The translations under genes and the position numbers were made by a program. From contig JADGJT010000005.1 in the NCBI GenBank assembly GCA_027604005.1, forward strand, positions 1 to 64,000: a stretch of DNA of 64,000 nt. The letters are read 5' to 3'. This document shows, piece by piece, positions 24,061-34,870 of this stretch (position 1 is its first letter; each line of letters opens with the position of its first letter). Below the pieces are notes generated by a model. That model did no database searches and was not told the origin of the DNA. It saw nothing but the letters and a program-made list of their open reading frames with translations. Origin of the DNA: Dinochytrium kinnereticum. Lineage: Eukaryota > Chytridiomycota > Chytridiomycetes > Chytridiales > Chytridiaceae.

Positions 24061-27000
24061 ATGGATGATTTGGATACGACATCGCCCATCTTCTTGAACA
24101 AGGATGCGAACAATCCGACGAACCAAGTTGCCGTCGCCGTCATCTTCAGCGTGTTGATTGTCTCTTTTCTACTGTTTTTCTTTTATCAATTCATCATAAA
24201 CCCATGGCGCATGGGTCGGGAGAGGTGGCAGAAGGCTCAGCTGGAAAGCGATGAGAGTGTCCGGAATCTCAGGAATAACTTTTGGCTCATCCTCTCACAA
24301 CTGGTCACGTTCCAAGTTGACAAAAGGGAAATCATGATCTCAAGGGGCCAGGCTTTGTTGCCTTATTTGCTCTTAGCGGTCGTCTTCATCTCTTTTGTCT
24401 TAATACAGGATGCAATCAACTCAAAGAAAACAACACCGGCTTATTGGGGAGATTCTGCAAGGCCCATCATTAAGACATCTCAGGCTCAGTCCGGGTTCAT
24501 TCTTTTTTTCATCGGCTGCAATGGATACCTGGTTCTCCGGATAATTGAGTACTATCGCGTTAAAACAGAACTCCGGAAGAAGATTGCGGCGTATTCGTAT
24601 GGCGCTCCGCAAGTCGCGGTCACGTCCCATTCGATGGGAAGCGCAGGAGAATCCCGCGCCTTGCCTCCCAAAGTTCGTCTGAATCGCGATTCGCAGCTAC
24701 CTCCCACGGAACCCATTAGTTCAGAGGGAAGTTCTTTGCGGACCAGTACCCCACCACCTTGGATGCGAACCGCGACGCCCTCCCCTGAATCGGCACTAGA
24801 TACCATTGTTGCCGACGGTAATGTCTCTACGACAGGAGTCGATGAGATCTCTGAAAAGGATGAATCTGAACCAACAATGAAAGATCGATCAGTTTCACTT
24901 GATTCGAATGGAGCTGACGAAAAGTTTAACGACGATGATAACTTTGATAATGAGTTTCAGTATATTCGACGCATGAAGCATATCCTCCCGCAGTACAACA
25001 AAGTGCTTCTCACGCCGATGAACTTTGTTCAAATATTGATTATGCTGGCGGAATTCTTTCAGTTGGCGTCATTTCCTTATCGAGACCTTTTGCGAAATGA
25101 AGACTTTCAAAAATCTCTCTATAAACCCTTCAACGGAAAAATCGACTCTGTTGGTAGCAGCATCATCTCTTCTGTTCAGAGTTTTTTCAATACTGTATCC
25201 AGCGGAATACCAAACTCAAGCCTGAGCACCAAGGTAGGAGAGTGGCATTTTCTGATAACTGACTCGCTTTACAGGACTTAACAAATATCCAATTTGTCGT
25301 ATCTTGGTGGTTTGCACTTATTGCATTCATAATAGCTGGTGCCTTTGTTCTTGCTACCGTTCTTCTCGATCGAGACATACTGTTCAGCAAAGACCCAAAG
25401 ATGAAAAAACTGGCCTACCGTTTTGTGGAAGGCACTTGGATCTTAGTTTTCCTTCCGCTCTGTAACTTATTCTATCTTATTGTAAGTTCCTTGTTATGTG
25501 TAAGTTAGTTAATTTAAAAAGATTTTAGGAGCTTTCGTCGATCCTCTTGGATGCATTTCATCTTCTTACACCCCTCTGTGGCCTCCGAAACCGGCATCTA
25601 CGGAAGATCAGGCGGCTGTTAATCAACAGATGGCCATTCAAGATCGTGAAAACCGTTGCAGGGCCGTTTTAAGATACCCCGAGTCAAATATCTGGTTGCC
25701 AATTGTTGGCTACATTTTGGTATGTTCTTGTGTGTTCTTTCAATCTCGTTTTTTTTTTACTGAAAATGAATCAACTCAGTGCTATTATGTCTTTACCATT
25801 TTCAAAACCTCCGAGGATCCTCGGCCTCAAGAGGGTGTTATCAGTTTCACCACTCGCTCTGAGGGTTGGCAGTTTAAGAACGAATCATGTGTGCTAAACT
25901 TCTTTAGTTTTGAACAAAAACGCATCCTTGACCATTCTATTGCTTTATACCCTCATCCCTACTCAAGAATCTTCTACTGCCCGTAAACTATATTTAACTT
26001 ACTTGTCTTGACTTTTTGAAGGTGGTGTGATGGCTATCTTCGTTCTTGCTTTCATGATTTTCTTCCAAATCAAAATCGGTTCATCATACATTCGGCCAGT
26101 CAATTTGTCAGTATTATTTACCCTGGCGTTATTCTTATCCTTCTTTTGCTTTAGTTGGAGAACCATCAGTTTCATTTTCGTTATGTGGATGAGTATGTCA
26201 GTAGTCTATTTCACTCATCCGAGCCAGAAGTCTTTTTACGGAACTAGTAAGTCTCACAAGTAACTTTATACTCTAACCTTCAACTTCAGATCTATATGAT
26301 GAGAGGTCTTACCGGCCTTGGGTTCGAATTTCGCTTACGATCCTTTTGGGCTGGGTCGTAATCTTCATTTTGTACACTATTCTCTACTTTTTGGTTATTC
26401 TCAAGCTGGAAAAGCAGAGTACCGTGCCGAGAGAAGGAATCAAATACTCGGCTGGTCAGGTGGACGACGAAGTGACCTGGGCGAATAGGATCTCAACCAA
26501 ACCGTTAACCCAGGTTATTCAAAAGGTTCAAGGAATAGCCATCAGCACGAATATCAAGGAAAGTGTATCAACCGTTGGAAGGAAAATCAACACGCGTTTG
26601 TCAAAGAATATGGAAGGTGTCGCTCCGACTATGACAAGGCAGAGCTCAGAGACTTTTCCGAGGGTTGGGCCTTCGGCATTAGTTGACTATTCGCAAGCTC
26701 AAGAAGAGGTTATCGCAAATCAGAGGTCTCTTTCAAATTCAAGGCCGTTAGGACCACGGGAACCCATGAAGCCAGCTGAGCCTCCGATCGGATCGGTGGC
26801 TTCACCAGCAGAGCTTGTCCCGCAAGACACCTGTAGTGCTCAGGAGAGACCAGAAGTGACCGTACCTGAAAAGGCGGAAAAGAAGAAGAGGCCAATGGGC
26901 CCAAGAACGGCACTACCTAGGCCTGGAGGCGAGCTGTTATCACCACCACCGCAGTCAACTTTCAGCACCATAAAGACCGTTACGAGTATAAACAGTTTAG

Positions 27001-27395
27001 ACTCGCCGTCGACAAACAGCACATCTGGCACCTTGAGATCCTCTATTTTAGGAGGCGCCTCTGACACTTTGAAATCATCGATGACTTCAGAGACGTCAAG
27101 TTCTGCGACAAGTCGAAGAGGTCATCTTATGGGACCTCGGCCCCTTGGGGCTTCAAGTGGGTTGGGGTCAAGGCCAGATGTTGGCATGACCGATGAAGGT
27201 GATACTGCTGGTGCTTCTTCTCAAGATTCTGCTGGCGTACCGCCCACCCCTCCCAACCGAACGTCGTTTTTAGGACCGCGAGTTTTCGGCTCGCCGAACA
27301 GAGCCAAAGATGAAATTGCACATGATAAAGCCCCTGGAACTAGTGGTGACGACGCATCGAGCACCACTCAAGATCTACCTACCATAAATCAGTAA
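24061..27395 (+). CDS. Polytopic membrane protein with long cytoplasmic-type tail carrying repeated GPR motifs (family not recognised)
   Basis: Exons 24061-25233, 25275-25481, 25522-25719, 25780-25888, 26022-26246 and 26290-27395 are in frame and give 1005 aa. About ten or eleven hydrophobic segments can be read, for example residues 24-47 (VIFSVLIVSFLLFFFYQFII), about 97-118, 142-165, 320-342, 396-422 and 445-470, and several up to about 660. A Ser/Pro-rich loop of about 130 residues separates segments 3 and 4. After the last segment comes a hydrophilic tail of about 330 residues with four related motifs (LGPREP, MGPRTALPRP, MGPRPLG, LGPRVFG). I do not recognise the family. A transporter, channel or receptor would all fit, and the sequence does not decide. 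The fourth-fifth exon junction is the least certain, because another frame stays open there. The AXDND1-like gene starts 111 bp downstream. Confidence 0.65.
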
Positions 27396-27506
27396 TGGAT
27401 ACTGAAATGTAGCAGGCTGCTATTGAAAGTGTTTCCTTGGTCGTGATGCTGGAAAATATATAATAAATGCTTTATTTGTCAATCACTGTATTGGTGACAA
27501 TTCCGC

Positions 27507-30226
27507 ATGGCCTTCATACCCCCCAACCTCCTAGGAGAGGTTGGCAAGCTCGCCGAAATGGAAAGGGCGCCAACGCTGGGCAGAGTAAACCCCGCAAGGA
27601 GATTATCAACAAGAGTCAGAGGAGGTCCTTCAGTTGTCCCAAGGTCAGGAGTGGATAATGGAAGGACGAGCGATACCGCTGCACAAAACGATTCAGAAAC
27701 CTCAACACCCACGCCAGCTAAAGTCTCAGTTCCATTCACCAACAGAGAGAATGCCTTCACACATCCAGCAACGTCCAAAAGGGTCGCTCATCTGGTTAAA
27801 AAGGAATCTACTATCACAGATGATTTGACCTTTATCTATGACGTTTCAGACCGCTCCCAGAACCAAAACGCTGCAAAGAAGATTGGGAGGGTGGGTTCCG
27901 ATAAGCCTGTATCAACAGAGATAGGTGCTGGATCAAAGGGAGAGGAGAGGGGGCACGTTCGTGCTGACGAATTTGCCCTTGTCACTAGTCTACAAGCAGA
28001 GGTATGAGGAAAAGGATGGTGGGAGAGAGATGGATGCTAACACAGTATTTTTATATCAGGGTGCGGGAGATGGAGCAGATAGTGAAACCAATACTGGTCA
28101 GTATCCTTCATTGCGGCCGACAACACGAAAGGAGGTTGCGCTTTTAAAGCACACGATGGTGGCGCTGCTGCAAGACATTGGCTGTGACATGGAGCAAGAG
28201 TACCCAACTGAAATGCACGCCTTCCTTGCCATCATACAGGAAGAGCAAAAGATATATGATGCCGTGTTCCAGGAGATCATTCGCCAGGTGACAGTCAACA
28301 TGATCGAGCGAGGTGACGTGCTTGCCGAGATCCGAAAGCGGTATGGAACCATGTTCTCCAAGATCCCTCGTCACGTTCGCCATCTTCACACCGAGCTCGT
28401 CGCTCAACGCAAACTGAACCGCCGACTCTCTGAAGAACTGATGAGATCCAAAGAGGTTGTCTCGGATCTTTGGACGGAGCTTGATGCGGTGAGGAAGCAT
28501 GATGTGGAGGTTACAAAGCAAGCGCAGGACGCTCAGGAGAAACTCGTCTCTGTTCTCACGCAGTCTGATAATACGGATGAGATTTTAGAGGAATATCATA
28601 AACTTTATAGAATGCAGCGGGATAGACTAGAGGAGGCCGTTCGACAGATTGAGCATGAGAAACGCGTTTGGGTAGAAGCTGCCACAGGTCTTGCGATGAG
28701 GATAGGACAGGAGCATGGAATGACAGATCTTGTGTTGATTCAGAAGCATGAGAACTCCCGGTTGAGAGCAACGAATCATATGATTGTTATTATATGCAGC
28801 GTAAATGATACGGAGCTTTCAAGCATCGAGAAAAAGATTGAAGAGTGGAGGTCTCGCATCATAAAGCTCTCTCAGGCTGTTGTAGATGAGGATTTGACCA
28901 ACATCAGCGTTCTTACAAAGATGCAGAGGGACATGAAGATGGTGCTCAAGAACCTCAACGCCAATGACCCTGTTGATCCTATAGAGATTGAGCACCCGTT
29001 ACTGAAAATGTTCCATATCTTTGACGTGAAGAGCTTGGCGGAGCATTTGATGCGGTGGGTCGAGAACATCACAAGCGTCGCTATTAGGTTTACGAGCGAC
29101 CGTGACTTGACACTGCAGGAAGATATCCAGTACCTCCGCCGCCTTACTGAGGCATGGATAGAGGCTGGATTAAAGCTCTTAAGACGAAACGAGAAGAACA
29201 CCAACTCTAAAGATTATCTTCCCCTAACGGAGGTTTTGACGAAGCTTGGAACGGAGGTGGAGGAGTGGTTGAATAAGATGGAGATGAGAATATCTGGAGA
29301 AGACGGCATTGCGAGCCATGTTATAAGCTTGCAGAATCAACTGGAAGATAGGTGAGTTCCTTCCTTCAACATTACTGCTCTCTTCAAAAGACGTTTTTTT
29401 ACCGTTTGTTTTTCCTCTACTGTCACAGATACACGACATACAGCGCAAGAGATTTCGAAAAGCCACTTCCAACGTCAGAGCGATCACAGCTCAAAGAATC
29501 ATTAGGACACTGGATTGACCAAATTGGAGTCCTAACATGTAAGATGCTTTCCCCTTTTCAGATATATATCTTGCATCATCATTCGATGAATTAAATGTGC
29601 ATACGCATAAAAGCAACTCTTTCGAACTCCTCCGAAAAAGAGCAACATAAGATCCCAATGCATGTCGAAAATTGGGTAAAGAGGCTTATGGATCAACTCA
29701 ACACCGATACGGATCTAAGGAACGAAGGTGAGGATTGCGTTGCTAATTGCTTTTCATCAAAGGATCCAAATTCTCATCACTTCATTACTTTAGAGAACCT
29801 CAAACTACATACATCAATGATCAGCTGGATGGTTCAACTACTCGTAAAAGGTGGAAAAGAAAAGCCAAATGACAGCTGGGACCATGATTTCCATCAACTT
29901 AATCAAGAGGTGAGTGACTTTGTTAGCAAACCCCTATTCACCTGCTCGTAGTTAATATCTTTCAACATAAACCTCCTGCGAGATTCATCCGATCTTGAGA
30001 TGATTGGTGACGATAACAAGGATCTTAGAACCGTCGTGCAGTTCGTATTACTTGATTCTAGTAGCAATCTATTCGAGTGATAACTAACTATTTTGCTCTT
30101 CACCATGTATGTATTCCTAGAACTTTAAGCGAGAACTGGATCGCAGTAGCAAGAAGGCTTCTTATGCTTGAACGAAAGAACGCAGAAATCTTACACGGGG
30201 ATAAGGACGGTCACTTGATCAACTAG
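27507..30226 (+). CDS. AXDND1: AXDND1-like axonemal dynein light chain domain protein
   Basis: Exons 27507-28001, 28060-29351, 29429-29538, 29614-29909, 29952-30040 and 30121-30226 give 795 aa. After a disordered N-terminus of about 165 residues, the block FQEIIRQVTVNMIERGDVLA, followed by EIRKRYGTMF, matches the axonemal dynein light chain (p28/DNALI1) signature ELIRQVTINCAERG. A long helical region with coiled-coil character follows (LNRRLSEELMRSKEVVSDLW; EEYHKLYRMQRDRLEEAVRQ). The length and layout fit AXDND1 better than the ~260-aa inner-arm light chain itself. AXDND1 proteins are found in organisms with motile cilia and are linked to flagellum assembly in animals. The last three exons are short and were placed by phase and by helical continuity (TLSENWIAVARRLLMLERKN), so the C-terminus is less secure than the core. 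Confidence 0.8.
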
Positions 30227-30504
30227 CAGCGATACCAATGGAAAGATTTCGGGGCCATTAACGCTGCTTTATAAGTTGTTGTAAAATATTGTTTTTGGAG
30301 ATGAGTAATATAGATGTTTATGAAAGAAATGCGCCGATCATTATGGAACAAATCAATTAAGTCAGGGACGCTCTCCCTTAAGAATGAAATTACAACTGTA
30401 TTAAAAAAGACAAACCGTCTGTGGTTGTCCACACGAAAAAAAACCGGAGGGCATGAAAAGCAGTCAATAAATACGTCACCTCTCACTTCCAAACCACAAA
30501 AATT

Positions 30505-33500
30505 CTAAGCCCCATTCCCATTTCCCCGTCTCCCAACCCGTCTCTCAACCCACCTAACACCCCTAACCCCTCCCAAAACGCCCGGCAACAAAACTGCAAA
30601 AACCCAATAAGCGACTCCAGCAACAGCCCCAACCGCGTAATTCGCAACGACATTTATCCAAACAATCCCCGCAAGAACGTTTTGACGATCAGCGATCGCT
30701 GTGGTGTTGCCGGAAGGGAGGGAGGTTGAGTTTGGGGAGGGGCTCCAGCCAAAGAAGGATGAATTTGGGAGGAAGAGACCGGCGTTTCCGGAGAGACCGA
30801 GTTTTGGGTCAAAGTAGCGGAGGTCGGTTAGAACCAGGAGGATGGCGCAGAGGGCGTAGATGGCGTAAGTGCCGAAAATTGCCTAAGTTGAGATTCCAAG
30901 GGGAATAGTTAATAGTGCTTTGAAATCGAAAGAATTACTTGATATCAGCAAACAAGAGAAACTACATAAAGAGTATTTAACTCACAGAAATCAAAGGATG
31001 AAACGTCTTCCTCACAGCCCCCCACATAACCTTCCCCCACCCAACCGCCGCAATCTCCCGCTCAACCTCCTTCGCAACATCCACATTCACTCCAGCAGTG
31101 CTAGCTCTCCTAGCTGTCTCCACCAACCCATTCAACTGCATCCTCAAAAAAAAGTAATGGAGGGGGAGGTTTAGAAGCACATTCGTGGTGAGGGTTACAA
31201 GCGGAGACGGAATGGCGACGGAAAGCATGAGGGAAAGGGTAGAAGAGAAGGAGAAGAGTGAGGTGCCGCGTGTGACAAGTGTTTCGTAGAGGAGAAGGCT
31301 AGGGCGTGAATTTGGGGGGTTAGATTGGTGTTTTCAGTAGCAAGGAAGAGTGATGGGTTGTATATCTTACCTGTTGGTCATAATGTCCCAACAAAGAAGA
31401 AGGGCCTTTAGAACAACCAAACCAGCCAATAGCGGGGCTTTTTTGTCGAAAGCCAAGACTCGGAAGAGGCGAAAGGCATGGAAAAGTATGATGTAAAGGG
31501 CGGTGATAGCTATTTTTTCAATTAGAGGATGATAGAGTAGTCTTATAGATAATGTAACATCAATTCTCTGGAACAGGCAGAAAGAAGGGTAAGTCAAGAC
31601 TGACCAAATATGATTAGCTGGACGTAATTGTTCATCTTTGGATCGGTAACGTTTTGAAGTGAAACCTGTGTGGATACTTATGTGAAAATGGAAGGGGGTG
31701 AAGGGTTGCTTAGTCTAAAGGCGATAAGAAACGAAGAGGGAAGTGTCCTCATACATATGTATTTAATTAAAATTCTAAAACAGAAATACTTACTTATCGT
31801 ACTGCGAGCATTAGGATTAGCTATTATCTCATCAAGACGATAAGAATATATCTACCGAGACAAAAATTAGTTTCAGCAACATTGAAAATAAACCAATAAC
31901 GAAAATCAAAAGTTTTGTTTGTACCTTAAGGATAACGTTGATGAGAACTGGGGCAATATCGGTCAAAAGTTCATGGTCAGCAATGACAGCCCAGATACTA
32001 AATTTGATGGTCACTCGTTAGAATTAGAACAAAGCAAGAATGATATTAAAAAAAGAGAGCGGGGGCTATCTATATCTAGCCATAACTGCACCTATAAATC
32101 CTGATAAGTGGGTCCCACTGTTATTTCAAATTATTGGTCAGATTACTTAAAAAGGCGCAATCCGAAGAGAATTCTACTCACATCCTTAACGTTCCAGAAA
32201 AACCATAAGACTTTAGGAAATGCTTTAATAAAGGCCACCAATACATCAACGATGTTGAAAAATATTAGAGCTATCATCAGCCCTTGAGCATTAAGGGCGA
32301 TAGTATATGGACTTTTTTTGAAAGGCGAAAATGAAAACAAAGGGACAAAGGAGAAGTTTAGTCAATAAAGAACAAATAGAAAGTCAAAGGTATAGAAGAA
32401 ATGAACACTTAAATAATATTGTCGATTGCAGAATTGAATGAATAAAAAAACAAACAAACTATCTCTATCGGTCAAATACTCACTCATTTAATTGTCTAGC
32501 ACATGTAACAACCGAGAAACAACAGGTTGCCACACTCCTCGTTAAGTTGAAATATCTAAAAGCCCTAAAAATCATCCTAGAAATCCTTGATCCATCCTTC
32601 CCAACCACCTCCTTTTCTTTCCTATCCCCAGGTCCACCTTCGCCCGTTAACACCCCCTTGACCCTCTGACGCAAGGTCGAAACCCTAACTCCACTGTCCG
32701 TCGCTATGATCGACTCTCTACCCTTCTTCTTTTCAAGAGTTCCAAGCAAATCTGATAGACTTTCTTGAAGGTTGAGAGTTGTGTCCGAGTTTGCTACTGA
32801 CGGGCGCGGGTGTGGGTTGATGGGATCGGTGCGGTTTGTGCTTATTAGGAAGGTGGGTGAGGTCGGTGAGAGAATGGTGGTATGGGTTGAGGTTGTGATG
32901 GATTCGGTGATGGGAGTTATGGCTGGAGAGTTTGAGGGTTGGTTTTGTGAGCGAGAGGTGCTGATGATAGCTGGCGATCTAGTGGAGATCTGGGTGGTAG
33001 TGGTGCTGGTTGTAGACGCGACGTAGGGGTTGGCCATGCTGCGAACCGGAGAACCATAGGTCGTAGGAGACGTACAATTGTGGGGGACAGCTTGCACGGA
33101 AGAAGAACCCACAGCGCGGCCATGGTGGTGGCCCAGAGTAAAAGATTCCACAGTTTGAACGGCTCCCTTCGTGACAATTTGAAGTGGTGATGCCACAGCC
33201 CTTACTGGCGATGCGGGGCCAACAGCACCCATCAACCCAGGCCTGACAGAAGACTCAACCCCTGCATGATATGGAGCCAAAGGCACAGTCGCAATGGGTC
33301 CGATATCCTGGATCGAGATTGCTTGGGAATTCTGGTTCACATGAGCCGAAGTGGAATGAGCTGGAAGCTGTTGCTGAATGTTGACGATCTGAAGAGATAC
33401 GGTGGGCGCTGAAGATTGAGACGGCAAAGATGAAGAAGGTTGAGGTGATGACGCGTTTTTGAGATCGTTGATCGCTTTGCTTTGTTGGTCAATGGTGCGT

Positions 33501-34158
33501 TGGAGGTTCTGGATGCGGGATTGTTCGACTTCAATTTGACGCTCCCGAGCCTCGAGCTCGCGTTGGTAGGTGAGACGCGTATGTTCTTCCTTGGTAACCC
33601 ATGAATCCTCGAAAGGCTGCTCGTTTGTAGGTGTGAGCATTTAGATTTTTAAAAGAAGAGAGATAAAAGAAGGCTTACCACAAGAACAACTCGCTTGGAG
33701 GCTTCCTCTTCTCTTTGACGGGTAATAGGCTCTACTAATTTAGATGCAACCTGCTCGGCCTGATTTGTCACGACACTGGCAATGGTTGAAACCACTGGTG
33801 CAGTGGAGACAGGTACAGGCACTGGATAGTAATGGTGAACATGAACAACTGTAGTGTTGCCTGCCGCCTGTAGAGTAGAGTTGGTCGCAGCACTCTGATT
33901 AAGTGGTGCAGGAGGCACGGTCACTGCGACCGTTTCCGAAAGGACAGGGACTTGACGTTCGGTTCTCTTTTTCTTAACAGTCCGAGTCTTCCTTACAGAT
34001 TTAACAGAAGCGACATCAAAGTCAATGGTTGGGATAGGGTCCCTCCAAAAAACGTTATCGAAGAAGGTGGGATCTTCCTCCTCTTCGTAATCGGAATCAT
34101 CCGCGTCGGGTTCATCCTCCCAATTGAGCTGAGGCGGATCTTGGCTTGTGTAGGGCAT
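30505..34158 (-). CDS. Coiled-coil plus polytopic membrane protein (family not recognised)
   Basis: This reads as one gene. Exons 33679-34158 and 32484-33616 give an acidic N-terminus (EDEPDADDSDYEEEEDPTFF), a coiled coil (LTYQRELEARERQIEVEQ) and a Ser/Thr-rich linker. Exons 32182-32311, 32092-32117 (26 nt) and 31925-31997 then begin a hydrophobic C-terminal half (IALIFFNIVDVLVAFIKAFP). Further exons around 31820-31860, 31610-31680, 31375-31510, 30980-31310 and 30505-30880 carry more membrane segments (ITALYIILFHAFRLFRVLAF; AIYALCAILLVLTDLRYF) and end in a basic tail (RRVGRRGNGNG). I could not resolve the phase of one junction between about 31640 and 31860. The hydrophobic half could therefore contain an error or, less likely, be a second gene. 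Function unknown. Confidence 0.5.
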
Positions 34159-34870
34159 TCCTGCTTAAGGTCGAACTCACTGATTACTGACGGGTGGATG
34201 ATGGTGTTGAAAGTTGATGGAACGGAGTTTTGTTTATTGTTTTTATTATGATTTATTATTATTATTATTGCTTTCCTTCCTTCCTTCCTTCCTTCTTTCT
34301 TTTTATCGGAGTTTAAATGCGTAGGTAATGCGTATACTACAGTTAGGCGTGATGACAATAATAATAAAAATATTCTGCAAGGGATCACCCAGTTGATCTT
34401 TTGTTCAAATAGTACATACTTAAAAGATCATTGACTCCCTTGCACCGACCGACCGACCGACCGATTGACCGGAAGGGTTGGGTACTTTAGCGCGCAAGCA
34501 ACGAAAGTTGGTCGGGAGCTGCAGCCGAATCGGAGGCAGCAGATGCGCAAGCTGCTGGAGATGTGCGCAGGCTGCGAGATATTCCCGCGGATGTTGTCTG
34601 CACGACGCTTGCTTCCGATTGGCCATCGCCAGCCGCAGCGGCAGGGGTCTGGCAGCAATGCGGTGGCAGGGATGCAGGGTGTGGCAAGTCACGGGAGAGT
34701 TGTCGACGTGCTCGTCCCTTTAAGTTGCACCTGACTCGCCTCGCTTGCCTTGCGTGCTTGCTTGCTCAACAAACCCAGAGTCTGAAAAGAAAAAAGAAAG
34801 AAGACCAGCCAGCTGCAGCACACCACTCACCACTCACCATCACCACCACCACCTCCCGTGTGCACGCACG
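34159..34870. other. Divergent intergenic region with three simple repeats
   Basis: The region lies between two divergent genes, so both promoters are here. It contains an ATT run (about 34242-34270), a TTCC run (about 34273-34295) and a five-unit ACCG run (about 34444-34464), then a GC-richer segment towards the zinc-finger gene. No gene seen. Confidence 0.6.
34444..34464. repeat. Tetranucleotide (ACCG)n microsatellite
   Basis: The unit ACCG is repeated five times in tandem in the promoter-side region of the C2H2 zinc-finger gene, followed by an imperfect sixth copy. Confidence 0.9.

Noticed and set aside
26022..26246. Alternative frame through the fifth exon of the membrane protein giving a hydrophilic peptide (ENHQFHFRYVDEYV)
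   Set aside because: It needs an extra 48-nt intron and cannot join the next exon in frame (a TAA forms). The hydrophobic frame joins both neighbours cleanly.
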